Shown: positions 17,782 through 27,009 of the stretch, piece by piece
Layout: each line of letters begins with the position of its first letter
Numbering within the stretch: the stretch's first letter is position 1
NCBI GenBank assembly: GCA_903882935.1
Contig: CAIRZB010000097.1
Coordinates: 1-64,000, forward strand
Reading direction: 5' to 3'
DNA: 64,000 nucleotides
Origin: an uncultured Parafilimonas sp.
GTDB taxonomy: Bacteria > Bacteroidota > Bacteroidia > Chitinophagales > Chitinophagaceae
Position numbers and translations under genes: made by a program
The notes under the pieces: generated by a model
The model's database searches: none
Seen by the model: only the letters and a program-made list of their open reading frames with translations
Told to the model about the DNA's origin: nothing

Positions 17782-18915
17782 ATGAAGAAGCTGTGTATAT
17801 TCTTAGCAATTACCACATTAACCGTTTTTGCACACGCACAATATTCACTACGCCTTATTGTAAACTCCGTGGCCACCAAAACAGGGGACGATATTTTTTT
17901 AACCGGCAATTTCAACAATTGGAACCCCAGCGACATAGAGTACCGACTGAAACCCTTTGGCCGAAACCGCAAAGCCATAGTATTGAAGGATTTGGCCGCA
18001 GGCAGCTACCAGTTTAAATTTACCCGCGGCAATTGGGGTACAGTGGAAACAAACCCTAGGGGCATGGACCTTGCCAACCGCGAAATACAGCTTACGAGCG
18101 ACACCAGAATAAATATTGCCGTGGAAGGCTGGAAAGACGATTTTCCGGAAAAGCCCAAGCCCAATACAGCCACGGCGCAGGTACAAGTGCTTGACACCGC
18201 TTTTTTTATACCACAGCTAAACCGCCGCAGGCGTATATGGGTGTACCTGCCTAAAACGTACAGCCTATATAAAAGCAAAACCTACCCGGTATTATACATG
18301 CAGGACGGCCAAAACCTGTTTAACGAACAAACTGCCGCGTTTGGCGAATGGGGGGTGGATGAGTGCTTGGACAGCCTACAGCAAAAAACCGGCAAAGACT
18401 GCATAGTGGTGGCCATTGACAACGGAGGCGACAAACGCAATACCGAATACAACCCCTACGACAACCAACAGTTTGGCAAAGGCGAGGGTGCCAAGTATGC
18501 CGAGTTTTTGGCAAAAACGCTTAAGCCGCATATTGACAGCATATTCAGGACCATTAAAGACCCACAACACACTTATATTGCGGGCAGTAGCCTCGGCGGC
18601 CTGATTGCCTTATACACAGAGATGAAGTACCCCGATGTATTTGGCTCGGTGGGTGTATTTTCCCCGGCCTTTTGGATTGCCCCCCAGATTAACGACGACA
18701 TTACCGCCACTACTTGGAAAACCTTTCAGCGGTTTTATTTTTATGCTGGCGAGAAAGAAAGCACCTCGATGGTGCGGGACATGGATAAGGTAATTAATGC
18801 CATACAGGCCAAAAACCACTACGAGGTAAACCGTTCCGTATTTCCGCTGGGCCAGCACACCGAAAAATACTGGCGTGAGGAGTTTGATGATTTTTACAAA
18901 TGGCTAGTGAGATGA
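17782..18915 (+). CDS. Secreted esterase with N-terminal glycogen-binding-like domain
   Basis: 377 residues. A signal peptide (about residues 1-19, ending AHA-Q) is followed by a small beta domain, with FLTGNFNNWNPSD near residue 40, of the type found in CBM20/CBM48-like starch- and glycogen-binding modules. Residues 135-377 are an alpha/beta-hydrolase of the esterase D/enterochelin-esterase group: nucleophile Ser in GSSLGG near residue 270, an earlier VLYMQDGQNLF segment and a late His in GQHTEKYW. The likely role is release of acyl groups or hydrolysis of an ester in the periplasm or outside the cell; the substrate is unknown. No operon partner. Confidence 0.87.
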   Translation: MKKLCIFLAITTLTVFAHAQYSLRLIVNSVATKTGDDIFLTGNFNNWNPSDIEYRLKPFGRNRKAIVLKDLAAGSYQFKFTRGNWGTVETNPRGMDLANREIQLTSDTRINIAVEGWKDDFPEKPKPNTATAQVQVLDTAFFIPQLNRRRRIWVYLPKTYSLYKSKTYPVLYMQDGQNLFNEQTAAFGEWGVDECLDSLQQKTGKDCIVVAIDNGGDKRNTEYNPYDNQQFGKGEGAKYAEFLAKTLKPHIDSIFRTIKDPQHTYIAGSSLGGLIALYTEMKYPDVFGSVGVFSPAFWIAPQINDDITATTWKTFQRFYFYAGEKESTSMVRDMDKVINAIQAKNHYEVNRSVFPLGQHTEKYWREEFDDFYKWLVR

Positions 18916-18934
18916 CGGGCGGGAATGGTAAAAG

Positions 18935-18992
18935 GTGAATCGGGAAACGTGAAAGTTGAATATCGTGAATATTGAATCGTGGGTGAATGGGC
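18935..18992. repeat. Heptameric tandem repeat (GTGAATC type)
   Basis: GTGAATC, GGGAAAC, GTGAAAG, TTGAATA, then a 2-base slip and GTGAATA, TTGAATC, GTGGGTG, AATGGGC. The array starts 20 bases after the esterase stop codon. The units are unrelated to the other arrays but the period is the same. Confidence 0.65.
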
Positions 18993-19102
18993 GTGATATT
19001 ATTAAAAAAATAACTCATCCCCGATTTTTTCAACCTCACATTCTCATATTTCTTATTTGTGTAACCGCCACCGAAAACTGTCACAAAAAAATCAGCCAGC
19101 TC

Positions 19103-19158
19103 AAAGTGCCCCCTTTAGTCCACAGGACTCCTTTGGAGGGGGCGGAGGGGGTTCCTCC
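19103..19158. repeat. CCCTTTAG-family intergenic repeat
   Basis: Contains CCCCCTTTAGTCC, CAGGACTCCTTTGG and a GGCGGAGGGGG block, all shared with the family members at 9951, 34225 and 52335. It supplies the last seven codons and the TAA stop of the overlapping MFS gene (19115-20341). Confidence 0.7.
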
Positions 19159-20341
19159 CCAACACATAAAACCCTACTGCAGCAACCACGCATATACCAA
19201 ACAACAGCCATAACAATGCCCTATACCCTTGGTGCGCTATCACCTGGCTGCCAAATGTAGGGGCGGCCACTTGGGCAATGCTCCAGGCAATGGTGTACGT
19301 GGCGGCATAACTGCCGCGGTTGTTTTCGGCAGTGCGGCTTATCCAAAAGGAGTTCATAAACGGCATGGACATAATTTCACCCAACGTAAGTATAACAACG
19401 GATATAACGGCTGTAAACGCAGCCTGCGGCAATACGTTTATCAACGCATAACCGACGCCCACCATCAATACCCCGATGCTGATAAAATGGGTTAGCGGCC
19501 TGGTACCCTCCAACTTGTACACCAATACCATTTCGATAGCCACGATGATTAAGCCATTGATGGACATAAGTATGCCTATAAAAAACTCATTGAAATGCCA
19601 TTGGGTTTTGTAAAACAACGACACCATGGTAAACAATTGAAAAAAGCAGGAGGCAAACAATATGGTAAGCGCGATAAAAAACATATACACCTTGTCCCGG
19701 TAAGGTGTTTGGGTTACAACGGCATGTTTTACCGCCACCCGCTTTGAGCCTGTTTTTACATAAGGCAACAATTTAAGCAGTAACAGGGCTGCCACAATAT
19801 TGGTGCATCCATCCACCCAAAAAAGCAGGCTGTAGTTGATGGATGCCAAAAAGCCGCCCAACGCACTGCCAACCGCCCAGCCCAGGTTGATGGCCAGCCT
19901 GTTCAACGAAAACGAGCGTGTGCGGTTTTCCACCGAACTGTAATGCGCTACGGCAGTGGCATTGGCCGGCCGGAACGACTCATTGCAAATGCTTAACACC
20001 AACACACCTGCGCAAAGCGAGACATATGATTTAAGATAGCCCACTGAAATAAACATCAACCCACCGAGGATGAGCGAAGTAACCTGCAGCGGGTAAAAGC
20101 CCCAAGCATCAGTTATTCTACCGCCGACATAGGCCCCCAATATGGAACCTACACCAAAAAGCGCAATCACAGAGCCAGACTCAGTAATACTGAAATGTAA
20201 CTTAATATGGCAGTAAACGGTAAGAAAAGCAATAACCATGGTACCGCTTCTGTTTACCAGCATTACCAAGGCCAGGTACCATGTTTTTTTTGAAAGCCCG
20301 GCATACGCATTTTTATACAATGCCCTTGTTGCAGAAACCAT
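19115..20341 (-). CDS. MFS transporter
   Basis: 408 residues, about 12 membrane helices, with the helix 2-3 loop GGRITDAWGFYPL of major facilitator carriers near residue 75. It resembles the MFS_1 multidrug or metabolite exporters; substrate unknown. The C-terminal residues LQRSPVD and the stop are encoded by an intergenic repeat, indicating that repeat insertion has rewritten the tail. Start at 20341 by the typical charged N-terminus; a CGAAAATA match to a reversed -7 box lies immediately upstream but is too close to be convincing. Confidence 0.85.
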   Translation of the reverse strand: MVSATRALYKNAYAGLSKKTWYLALVMLVNRSGTMVIAFLTVYCHIKLHFSITESGSVIALFGVGSILGAYVGGRITDAWGFYPLQVTSLILGGLMFISVGYLKSYVSLCAGVLVLSICNESFRPANATAVAHYSSVENRTRSFSLNRLAINLGWAVGSALGGFLASINYSLLFWVDGCTNIVAALLLLKLLPYVKTGSKRVAVKHAVVTQTPYRDKVYMFFIALTILFASCFFQLFTMVSLFYKTQWHFNEFFIGILMSINGLIIVAIEMVLVYKLEGTRPLTHFISIGVLMVGVGYALINVLPQAAFTAVISVVILTLGEIMSMPFMNSFWISRTAENNRGSYAATYTIAWSIAQVAAPTFGSQVIAHQGYRALLWLLFGICVVAAVGFYVLGRNPLRPLQRSPVD

Positions 20342-20462
20342 GCTGCGAAAATAATGAAAGCGGTGGAGGAGTTTTTGGGAAATTGTTTGGGAGGATGAAT
20401 AGTCAGGCGCAATCAGACGGAGACCTTCAGATTGCTTGGTTGTATAGCCTTTAAAATATACT

Positions 20463-20470
20463 TACCTTTG
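20463..20470 (+). promoter_or_regulatory. -7 promoter box of the Rpn nuclease gene
   Basis: TACCTTTG is an exact TAnnTTTG match 21 bases before the ATG at 20492; a TTGG at 20437-20440 is the only candidate for the -33 element. The box supports the shorter start, because it lies downstream of the 20432 start. Confidence 0.5.
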
Positions 20471-20491
20471 GCATACACAACAATACGCGGT

Positions 20492-21334
20492 ATGGCAAAT
20501 GAATTGGTACGGTTTGATTGGGCGATGAAACGCCTGCTGCGGCAGAAAAGTAACTTTGTTATTTTAGAAGGCCTGATATCGGAGTTATTAAAGGAGGATG
20601 TTAAGATACAGCAGATACTGGAAAGCGAATCAAACCAACAAACCAACGTCGACAAATTTAACCGGGTGGATATTTTGGCCTTAAATAGCACCAATGAACT
20701 GGTGATAATAGAAGTACAAAACACCAAGCAATATGATTATTTCCACCGAATGCTGTATGGCACAAGCAAGGCCACTGCCGAGCATCTGGACTTAGGCAGC
20801 CCTTATAGTGAAATAAAGAAAGTATATTCCATAAACATCGTTTATTTTGATTTGGGGCAGGGCGAAGACTATGTTTACCATGGTAAGGCCAATTTTGTAG
20901 GTATACACCAGGGCGACGTGTTGGGACTAAGCGAAAAACAACAGGAATTGTTTGGTAAACAGAAAGTGTACCAGATTTTTCCGGAATATTATGTGGTGAA
21001 GGTGAATAACTTCAACGATTTGGCCAAGGACACATTGGACGAATGGGTATATTACTTAAAAAACGACGAAGTATTGAAAAACGCCAAAGCAAAAGGCTTA
21101 AAGCAGGTTTCTGAATTTTTAACTTTACAAAACCTTACCCCAGCGGAAAAGAGGGACTATTACCAGGAAATGGAAAACAACCGGCTTACCAAAAGTGTAT
21201 TGGACACCGCGAGGATGGATGGGGAAAGAAACAATGCGAAAGAAACTGCCAGCAAAATGAAGGCAAAAGGGTTTGACAACGAGGCCATCCACGAGCTTAC
21301 AGGGCTGCCTATGCATCTAATAGAAAAGCTTTAA
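20492..21334 (+). CDS. Rpn-family recombination-promoting nuclease (PD-(D/E)XK transposase-like)
   Basis: 280 residues. The nuclease core is visible as RVDILALNSTNELVIIEVQ (Asp then Glu-Val-Gln, the Glu-x-Gln variant used by this family), followed by a conserved R-x-LYG segment. The C-terminal part is helical and ends in the typical FDNEAIHELTGLPMHLIEKL tail. Members stimulate RecA-independent recombination and cut DNA non-specifically; they are often annotated as transposase remnants. No terminal repeats or partner genes indicate a mobile element here. The start at 20492 (MANELVRF) fits the family and the promoter box. Confidence 0.88.
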   Translation: MANELVRFDWAMKRLLRQKSNFVILEGLISELLKEDVKIQQILESESNQQTNVDKFNRVDILALNSTNELVIIEVQNTKQYDYFHRMLYGTSKATAEHLDLGSPYSEIKKVYSINIVYFDLGQGEDYVYHGKANFVGIHQGDVLGLSEKQQELFGKQKVYQIFPEYYVVKVNNFNDLAKDTLDEWVYYLKNDEVLKNAKAKGLKQVSEFLTLQNLTPAEKRDYYQEMENNRLTKSVLDTARMDGERNNAKETASKMKAKGFDNEAIHELTGLPMHLIEKL

Positions 21335-21409
21335 AATTTTAGGGAGATTTGCAAGATTATATTATAATGGGCGGTTAGTAAGATATTGATTTGAGTTGTT
21401 AGAAATTAA

Positions 21410-21441
21410 ATGGCGGCACAGTGTAACCTCCGTGCCGCCAT
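21410..21441. terminator. Stem-loop between convergent genes
   Basis: A perfect 10-base stem (21410-21419 with 21432-21441, ATGGCGGCAC/GTGCCGCCAT) and a 12-base loop between the 3' ends of the Rpn gene and malQ. It has no strong T-run, only TTTAATTT on the minus-strand side, so it is a probable but not textbook bidirectional terminator. Confidence 0.55.
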
Positions 21442-21467
21442 ATGATAATGTATAAACCGTTAAGTAT

Positions 21468-24400
21468 TTACCCCCTGCCGCTATCCTTAACGCTTTTTAA
21501 TAAATCAGTGTTAAAGCTGTCTGCTTCAAGCAGTTGCTCCAAGGTAATATGCATCCGGTAACGCCAGTAATATTTGGGTATGGCCGGCACGTTTATGCGC
21601 TCTTCGTGCGGGTTGTCGCGCCTTATGCCTTTATCAATACCCATCAAGTCCTGCAATTGGAAGATGGCCCACATGCCGGGCGAATTAAGGTGCTGTACCA
21701 CGATGGCTTTATTAACCCAGGCATCGCAAAAATGCGGGGCGGTACCCCATTGGCCAAGTTCGTTGTTGTAAAACTTCTGCGTTTTTTGCCTGTCTTCTTC
21801 CCACCAACCACGGATGGTACTCATGTCGTGGGTGGATGGTGTTACCACACTTAGGTAAGGCGCGTCCGCCGGATGGAAAAACTCCTTTTTTGAATCCTTT
21901 GGCATGCGTTGTATTTCCAAGCTCAGCAAACCGAGTTGCTTCATCACATCGGGCACGCAGGCCGGCACAAGGCCAAGGTCCTCACCGCATACCAGCATGT
22001 TGGTAACCCGTTTTAATGCGGGCAGGGTTTGCAGGGCATTCTTCATCCAAAAGCCGTCCTGCCGCCTAAAATAGTAGTTCACGTACAAATCCCGCAATTG
22101 TTGCTGGGTGCCAGCATACAAACTTTGGAAGGAAGAAGTACCCTCCATGCCAAACCTGCAATGAAACTGCTGCCCGTTGCTGCCTTCCACTTCAAACAGA
22201 ATTACATTACTCAACAGGTTGAACAATGCTTGTTTCAACCAGCGGTTGTGTGCATTGTCTTCCTGATGGCCAAAATATGTTTCCAACTGCCGTTGGGTGG
22301 CATATTCAGGCTTTAAGCGGTAGCTTCCGGTGCCTTCAGACTCTAAAAAATGAAGGCGCACATAATCCTGCTGATTGCCAAAGCTGGCCTCAAGCACCTT
22401 GTCGGTTATATAAGGGGCGCAATAGCGGTTATAGTCAAACCAAATACCTTTCTCGTTAAACTCGTTGATGTGTATGGGTATGGAAGGCTCAAAATGGCCC
22501 ATGATACCTTCTACTTGGTTAACGGGTATGCCCCAAATGCGGAAAAAACCGAGTATATGGTCAATCCTGAACGCATCAAAATAATAGCTCATTTGCTCCA
22601 GGCGTTGCTTCCACCAAGCAAAACCGTCTTCCTTCATTTTTGCCCAATTGTAGGTAGGAAAACCCCAGTTTTGCCCAGTTACGGCAAAATCGTCGGGCGG
22701 TGCGCCTGCCTGCATGTCCATGTGGTACAACGCAGGGCTTTGCCAAGCATCCGCGCCGTAGCGGTACACGCCAATGGGTATGTCACCTTTTACTATCACG
22801 CCGTTTTGGTGCGCGTATTGGGTAGCTTCGGTAAGCTGCAAGTGTAGGTGGTATTGTATAAAAAAGTGGACGGCTATGCCGTCAAAGGTCTCTGGCAAAC
22901 CGCCCGTCAACGCATCAATTTCGCCTGCCAAATAATTTTTATGGGCAGGCCAGTTGTTAAAATCAGCGGTGCCGTATTTGTCTCTTAAGTAACAAAAAGC
23001 AGCATAAGGCAGCAGCCAGTGGCTGTTTTGGCTATAAAACAGTTTGTAGCCTTCGGTGGCAAACAAGTTATTTTTCTGTAGCGGGTACAGTTGCTTTAAA
23101 ACTGCCCATTTAAGGCTGTTCACAGCCTCGTAATCAACGGCGGCAAGGGCATTTAAACGCACGCGCTCATCGTTAACGGCTGCAACTATGTGTTGGTTGG
23201 CTTCTTCGGCCACGTCTTCCAAACGCAGGTACATTGGGTGCAGCGCAAATGCAGAAATGGCCGCGTACGGGTAGGAGTCTGTCCATGTGTGCGTTGCTGT
23301 GGTATCGTTTACGGGCAATAGCTGTACCAACCGCAGGCTGGTTTTCTTAGCCCAATCAACCAACAGTTTTATATCTGCAAATTCGCCCACCCCTGCACTG
23401 GCTTGGCTACGCAGGCTAAACACTGGCATGGCTACCCCCGCTCCTTTCCAAGTGTTATTGGGCAACATGGCAAAGCCATCATTAACAATGGTTTGTCTGC
23501 CTGGTGCGGCGGCGTTGTACAGGCTTCGGTTGGCACCTTCCTCAAAGCGCACCACTTTTTTTGCGTCAACATTATACACCAGGTACTTGTAGCTAACTGG
23601 CATTGCCGCTTTTGTAAGGTCTACACTGGCCACGAAAAAATCGTCCCCAGGCTGTTTTGCAAGCAATACCAGCTTATCGGCATTCCAGGCACCCAGTTCA
23701 ATCGCAGAGCCGCTAATGGCAAGCGTTTCGCTCTGTTGCAACAAAGGGGCCTTTACTTTAAAAACATGGGTGGCCGCCAAAGGTGCAGAAACCTCTACAG
23801 GAGTATAGTTTTGTTTAAGCAATACCTGTTTAAAGGGCTCGGTATAAAACGCATTTTCAAAATAGCCTGCAAAGTTCCAGGAATCAATAATCAACACTTC
23901 CGGAGTGTTTAGGCTGCCCGCAAGCAATAATTTATCCTTACCCCAGTCAAAGCTGTAAGCACCGTCCTCGTAGCGGATGAAATAATTGTACACGATACCT
24001 TCGGCAGGCAGGCTGGCTTTTTCAAGGGGCGCAGTTACCGTCCAAAACTCGTGGTTAAGGTATTGCATGGGCAATGCCTTTGCAACATCGTTTTGGCCAA
24101 AAATTTCATGGTTGCCGGTTAAATAAAGTGTTTGCCCAAATTTTGTATTGAACCTTATTTGGAAAGTGATGGAAACAGTGGCAACGCTTACGGGTTGCTT
24201 AACGGGGGCTGGCACCGCTTTTTGGGCGGCCTTCTTTACGGGCACGGGCGCTGCAATTAGCAATGCCGCTGCTTCATTCTTTGCCCCCGCAGCTTTCTTG
24301 GGTGTTTTCTTGGCTGCCAATGGTTTTTCAGCAGCCACTGTGGCAACCTGCTTTATAGGCAAAGCAATTTTTTCAGAAACTTTTTTACCTTTTGCAGGCT

Positions 24401-24821
24401 TATCGGTTACAGCCGCCGTTGCAACCACTGCTGCAACGGTTTTGCTTTCCTTTTCTTTTTTGGGTGTTTTGGGGGCTGTTGCACTGCCGGATGCCTCGGG
24501 AACGTTTTGGGCCACAACTGCTACTTTCTCCTCATCGCTTTCTTGCACCACCATTTGTGCCTTGGCTTTTTTGCCAGCCGCAACCCTTTTACCAACCCCG
24601 GCCTTTCCGGCAGTTTTTTCTTGGTTCGCCTCGGCTTTCTCTACCGGGCCTACCAAACTGCCCCCTATTGCTTCAGCTGAATTAGCTTCTGGCTTGGTGT
24701 TTTTAGCCTTATTATCAGATGGCTTTGCTTGTTTTTCCCCGGCAGGTTCTTTTACCGATGCCTTTTTAACACCTGTTGAACCAACCGCTGCCTGTTTACT
24801 AATTTTTTTGTCTGTCGCCAA
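21468..24821 (-). CDS. malQ: 4-alpha-glucanotransferase with two CBM20-like domains and a long Ala/Lys N-terminus
   Basis: 1117 residues. Residues 1-210 are a low-complexity region dominated by Ala, Lys, Val, Pro and Glu. Two CBM20-like starch-binding domains follow (about 213-310, with LYLTGNHEIFGQND, and 345-440). The GH77 catalytic domain runs from about 465 to the end, with the nucleophile region DAFRIDHILGFFRIWGIP and the acid/base region CGEDLGLVPACVP. It transfers maltooligosaccharide segments between alpha-1,4-glucans in the cytosol. Bacterial MalQ with two CBM20 modules is normally about 900 residues, so the extension of roughly 200 is the odd feature. The first Met of the extension directly follows the intergenic region; no internal start is clearly better. 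Confidence 0.92.
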   Translation of the reverse strand: MATDKKISKQAAVGSTGVKKASVKEPAGEKQAKPSDNKAKNTKPEANSAEAIGGSLVGPVEKAEANQEKTAGKAGVGKRVAAGKKAKAQMVVQESDEEKVAVVAQNVPEASGSATAPKTPKKEKESKTVAAVVATAAVTDKPAKGKKVSEKIALPIKQVATVAAEKPLAAKKTPKKAAGAKNEAAALLIAAPVPVKKAAQKAVPAPVKQPVSVATVSITFQIRFNTKFGQTLYLTGNHEIFGQNDVAKALPMQYLNHEFWTVTAPLEKASLPAEGIVYNYFIRYEDGAYSFDWGKDKLLLAGSLNTPEVLIIDSWNFAGYFENAFYTEPFKQVLLKQNYTPVEVSAPLAATHVFKVKAPLLQQSETLAISGSAIELGAWNADKLVLLAKQPGDDFFVASVDLTKAAMPVSYKYLVYNVDAKKVVRFEEGANRSLYNAAAPGRQTIVNDGFAMLPNNTWKGAGVAMPVFSLRSQASAGVGEFADIKLLVDWAKKTSLRLVQLLPVNDTTATHTWTDSYPYAAISAFALHPMYLRLEDVAEEANQHIVAAVNDERVRLNALAAVDYEAVNSLKWAVLKQLYPLQKNNLFATEGYKLFYSQNSHWLLPYAAFCYLRDKYGTADFNNWPAHKNYLAGEIDALTGGLPETFDGIAVHFFIQYHLHLQLTEATQYAHQNGVIVKGDIPIGVYRYGADAWQSPALYHMDMQAGAPPDDFAVTGQNWGFPTYNWAKMKEDGFAWWKQRLEQMSYYFDAFRIDHILGFFRIWGIPVNQVEGIMGHFEPSIPIHINEFNEKGIWFDYNRYCAPYITDKVLEASFGNQQDYVRLHFLESEGTGSYRLKPEYATQRQLETYFGHQEDNAHNRWLKQALFNLLSNVILFEVEGSNGQQFHCRFGMEGTSSFQSLYAGTQQQLRDLYVNYYFRRQDGFWMKNALQTLPALKRVTNMLVCGEDLGLVPACVPDVMKQLGLLSLEIQRMPKDSKKEFFHPADAPYLSVVTPSTHDMSTIRGWWEEDRQKTQKFYNNELGQWGTAPHFCDAWVNKAIVVQHLNSPGMWAIFQLQDLMGIDKGIRRDNPHEERINVPAIPKYYWRYRMHITLEQLLEADSFNTDLLKSVKDSGRG

Positions 24822-25202
24822 TTTAATAAGTTTTAAAAGTGTGCGAATGTAGAAAAGAATTGCTAGTTAACAGGCCACATATATGTTTTGGGGCTTTATA
24901 TATTTATTGCCAATACAATATTTTAGCGTTAATTCTGGCGAACCAACCTTTTCAGCAAGCAATCAAATAGTAAATCCCTTTATTCCTGTTAATAGAAAAA
25001 TACAACATCCCGTTTAAAATTTAAAAGTACAGAATGTGTAATTAATACACAAACTAAAAACAAAAAACTTTTTAGGCATGGTAAAAACCAGCGCGGAAAT
25101 TGGCTATATTTAGTTGACATTTGCCATGTTTTTAAAGCCATATCCTCCCCTTTGGAGATTTGCCGTGGCCAAAAACTACACCCTTCAAACGCTATACAGC
25201 TT
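24822..25202. other. Intergenic region between divergent malQ and MFS genes
   Basis: 381 bases, AT-rich, without a supported gene. CGAATGTA at 24844-24851 reads TACATTCG on the minus strand, a near match to a -7 box for malQ. GACATTTG before 25130 is a near match on the plus strand. No repeat of the families seen elsewhere. Confidence 0.5.
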
Positions 25203-26420
25203 ATGCTAAAAAACAACAAAAACGCTGCACTGGGTTTTGTTTTTATAACCTTGCTTGTTGATGGTACCGGCTTTGGCATTATTATACCGGTGCTGCCCGA
25301 GTTGATTAAAAAAATGGTGGGCGGCAGTTTAAGTGATGCCTCGGTGTACAATGGCTGGCTAACGTTTGCCTATGCCACCATGCAATTTTTTTGCGCACCC
25401 TTGCTGGGCAACCTGAGCGACCGGTATGGAAGGCGGCCGGTGCTACTTTTTTCGCTGTTTGGGTTTGGGATAGACTACCTGTTTTTGGCATTCGCCCCCA
25501 CCATCGGCTGGCTTTTTGTGGGCAGGGTTATCGCAGGTATAACCGGTGCCAGTTTTACAACCGGTGCTGCCTATATTGCCGATATAAGCACCCCTGAAAA
25601 AAGGGCGCAAAACTTTGGCTTAATTGGTGTTGCCTTTGGCCTGGGCTTTATTATTGGCCCCACCATGGGCGGTATTTTGGGGGAAGTTAGCCCACGCCTG
25701 CCATTTTATGTGTCTGCCGCACTTTGCCTGCTCAACTGGCTGTATGGGTATTTTGTACTGCCAGAAAGCCTGCTGCCAGAAAACCGCCGCCCTTTTGACA
25801 TAACGCGCGCCAACCCTGTCGGCTCGTTGTTGCAGCTTAAAAAATACCCGGCCGTTATTGGCCTGGTGGGCTCATTGGTGTTGGTATATATTTCGGTACA
25901 TGCCGTGCAAAGCGTGTGGACCTATTACAACATTTACAAGTTTAACTGGAGCAAGGCCCTTATTGGTGCCTCGTTAGGGTTTGTGGGTGTAATGATAGCC
26001 GTTGTGCAGGGCGGACTGATACGTGTAATAATACCCAAATTTGGCCAGCAACGCAGTGTGTACATTGGGCTGTTGTTGTACAGTTTAGGGTTTTTGCTGT
26101 TCGCCTTTGCCAGCAGCGGTTGGATGATGTTTGCATTTTTGGTGCCATACGCCTTGGGCGGTATTGCGGGCCCAGCCATACAGGGCATCATTTCAACACA
26201 GGTGCCAGCCAATGAGCAGGGGGAGTTACAAGGCAGCCTCACCAGCCTTATGAGCGCCACCACCATCATCGGGCCGCCTATAATGACTGGCTTGTTTGCT
26301 TATTTTACCAAAGCAGGCACGCCTATTCTCTTTCCCGGTGCGCCATTTTTAGCAGGTGCGGTGCTGACCTTGGTGAGTGCTTTGCTGGCGTACAGGAGTT
26401 TTAAAAGGGAGAAGGTGTGA
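25203..26420 (+). CDS. MFS efflux transporter, TetA/TCR-like
   Basis: 405 residues with 12 membrane helices. Family motif A is [14 protein letters not shown] (helix 2-3 loop, about residues 68-81) and the acidic first helix [19 protein letters not shown] (about 17-35) is the signature of tetracycline/H+ antiporters and their relatives. Similar proteins often have other or unknown substrates, so drug resistance is not implied. The start at 25203 ([12 protein letters not shown]) is chosen over 25152. Confidence 0.88.
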   Translation: MLKNNKNAALGFVFITLLVDGTGFGIIIPVLPELIKKMVGGSLSDASVYNGWLTFAYATMQFFCAPLLGNLSDRYGRRPVLLFSLFGFGIDYLFLAFAPTIGWLFVGRVIAGITGASFTTGAAYIADISTPEKRAQNFGLIGVAFGLGFIIGPTMGGILGEVSPRLPFYVSAALCLLNWLYGYFVLPESLLPENRRPFDITRANPVGSLLQLKKYPAVIGLVGSLVLVYISVHAVQSVWTYYNIYKFNWSKALIGASLGFVGVMIAVVQGGLIRVIIPKFGQQRSVYIGLLLYSLGFLLFAFASSGWMMFAFLVPYALGGIAGPAIQGIISTQVPANEQGELQGSLTSLMSATTIIGPPIMTGLFAYFTKAGTPILFPGAPFLAGAVLTLVSALLAYRSFKREKV

Positions 26421-26428
26421 GATAAACT

Positions 26429-26917
26429 TTATTGACGTTGGTGTTTTAAGGTGCTGAAGTTAGGCGCCGGTGGTGGAGGGATGATCCCTTTGTGTTCGCT
26501 ATTACTAAACGATATATCTGCAGTGTCGTTACCTTTGGATTCATAGCTAAAAATAATACGTGATTCGCTAACGCCACCTTTTTCGATAAGATACTTCGTA
26601 ATAAGGAAGGCCCTGTCCCAGCTTAACTGTTGCGCAAAATAACTTGCCTCGTTCAAATAAGCACTTACCATTACCCGGCACGCGGGGTGTGTACGTATGT
26701 TGGTTGCGATACTATCTAATAAATGGTAGGCGGCTTTATTTAAATAGGCACTCTTGGGTTTGAAACTGATTTTGCCAATTATTGAATCGCTACATTGAGT
26801 TGCTCCTGTGTCCACAGCCGTTACATTCTGCCCGAAAGCATTACAGGAAAAAAGCAATATTGCCCCTACTAATATTAGCGATGTAGACCACCAGAGATTT
26901 AATGATTGTTTTAGCAT
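26429..26917 (-). CDS. Exported OmpA-C-like protein
   Basis: 162 residues: a signal peptide (about residues 1-30, ending FGQ) and a single OmpA-like domain with the LSWDRAFLITKYLIEKGGVSESRI helix near residue 105, equivalent to the peptidoglycan-binding helix of OmpA. The usual N-x2-LS-x2-RA motif is degenerate. It is a paralogue of the next gene upstream (27010-27852), which has the same Cys-x-V...WDR...YLxEK pattern; the pair probably arose by duplication. The proline-rich tail is unassigned. Confidence 0.7.
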   Translation of the reverse strand: MLKQSLNLWWSTSLILVGAILLFSCNAFGQNVTAVDTGATQCSDSIIGKISFKPKSAYLNKAAYHLLDSIATNIRTHPACRVMVSAYLNEASYFAQQLSWDRAFLITKYLIEKGGVSESRIIFSYESKGNDTADISFSNSEHKGIIPPPPAPNFSTLKHQRQ

Positions 26918-27009
26918 TAGATTTTAACGTTTTGAATATTAAACTGTTAATCATGGTGAACACAATTTATGTTCAACCATAATTTGTGACACAATTACTT
27001 TTATATCGC

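Noticed and set aside
20492-21334. Rpn gene as evidence for a complete transposon
   Set aside because: No terminal inverted repeats, target duplications or second transposase gene around it.
24148-24852. Long 234-codon plus-strand frame inside malQ
   Set aside because: Antisense shadow of the Ala/Lys-rich malQ extension; the Ala-rich complement stays open and gives Leu/Ala/Ser-rich nonsense.
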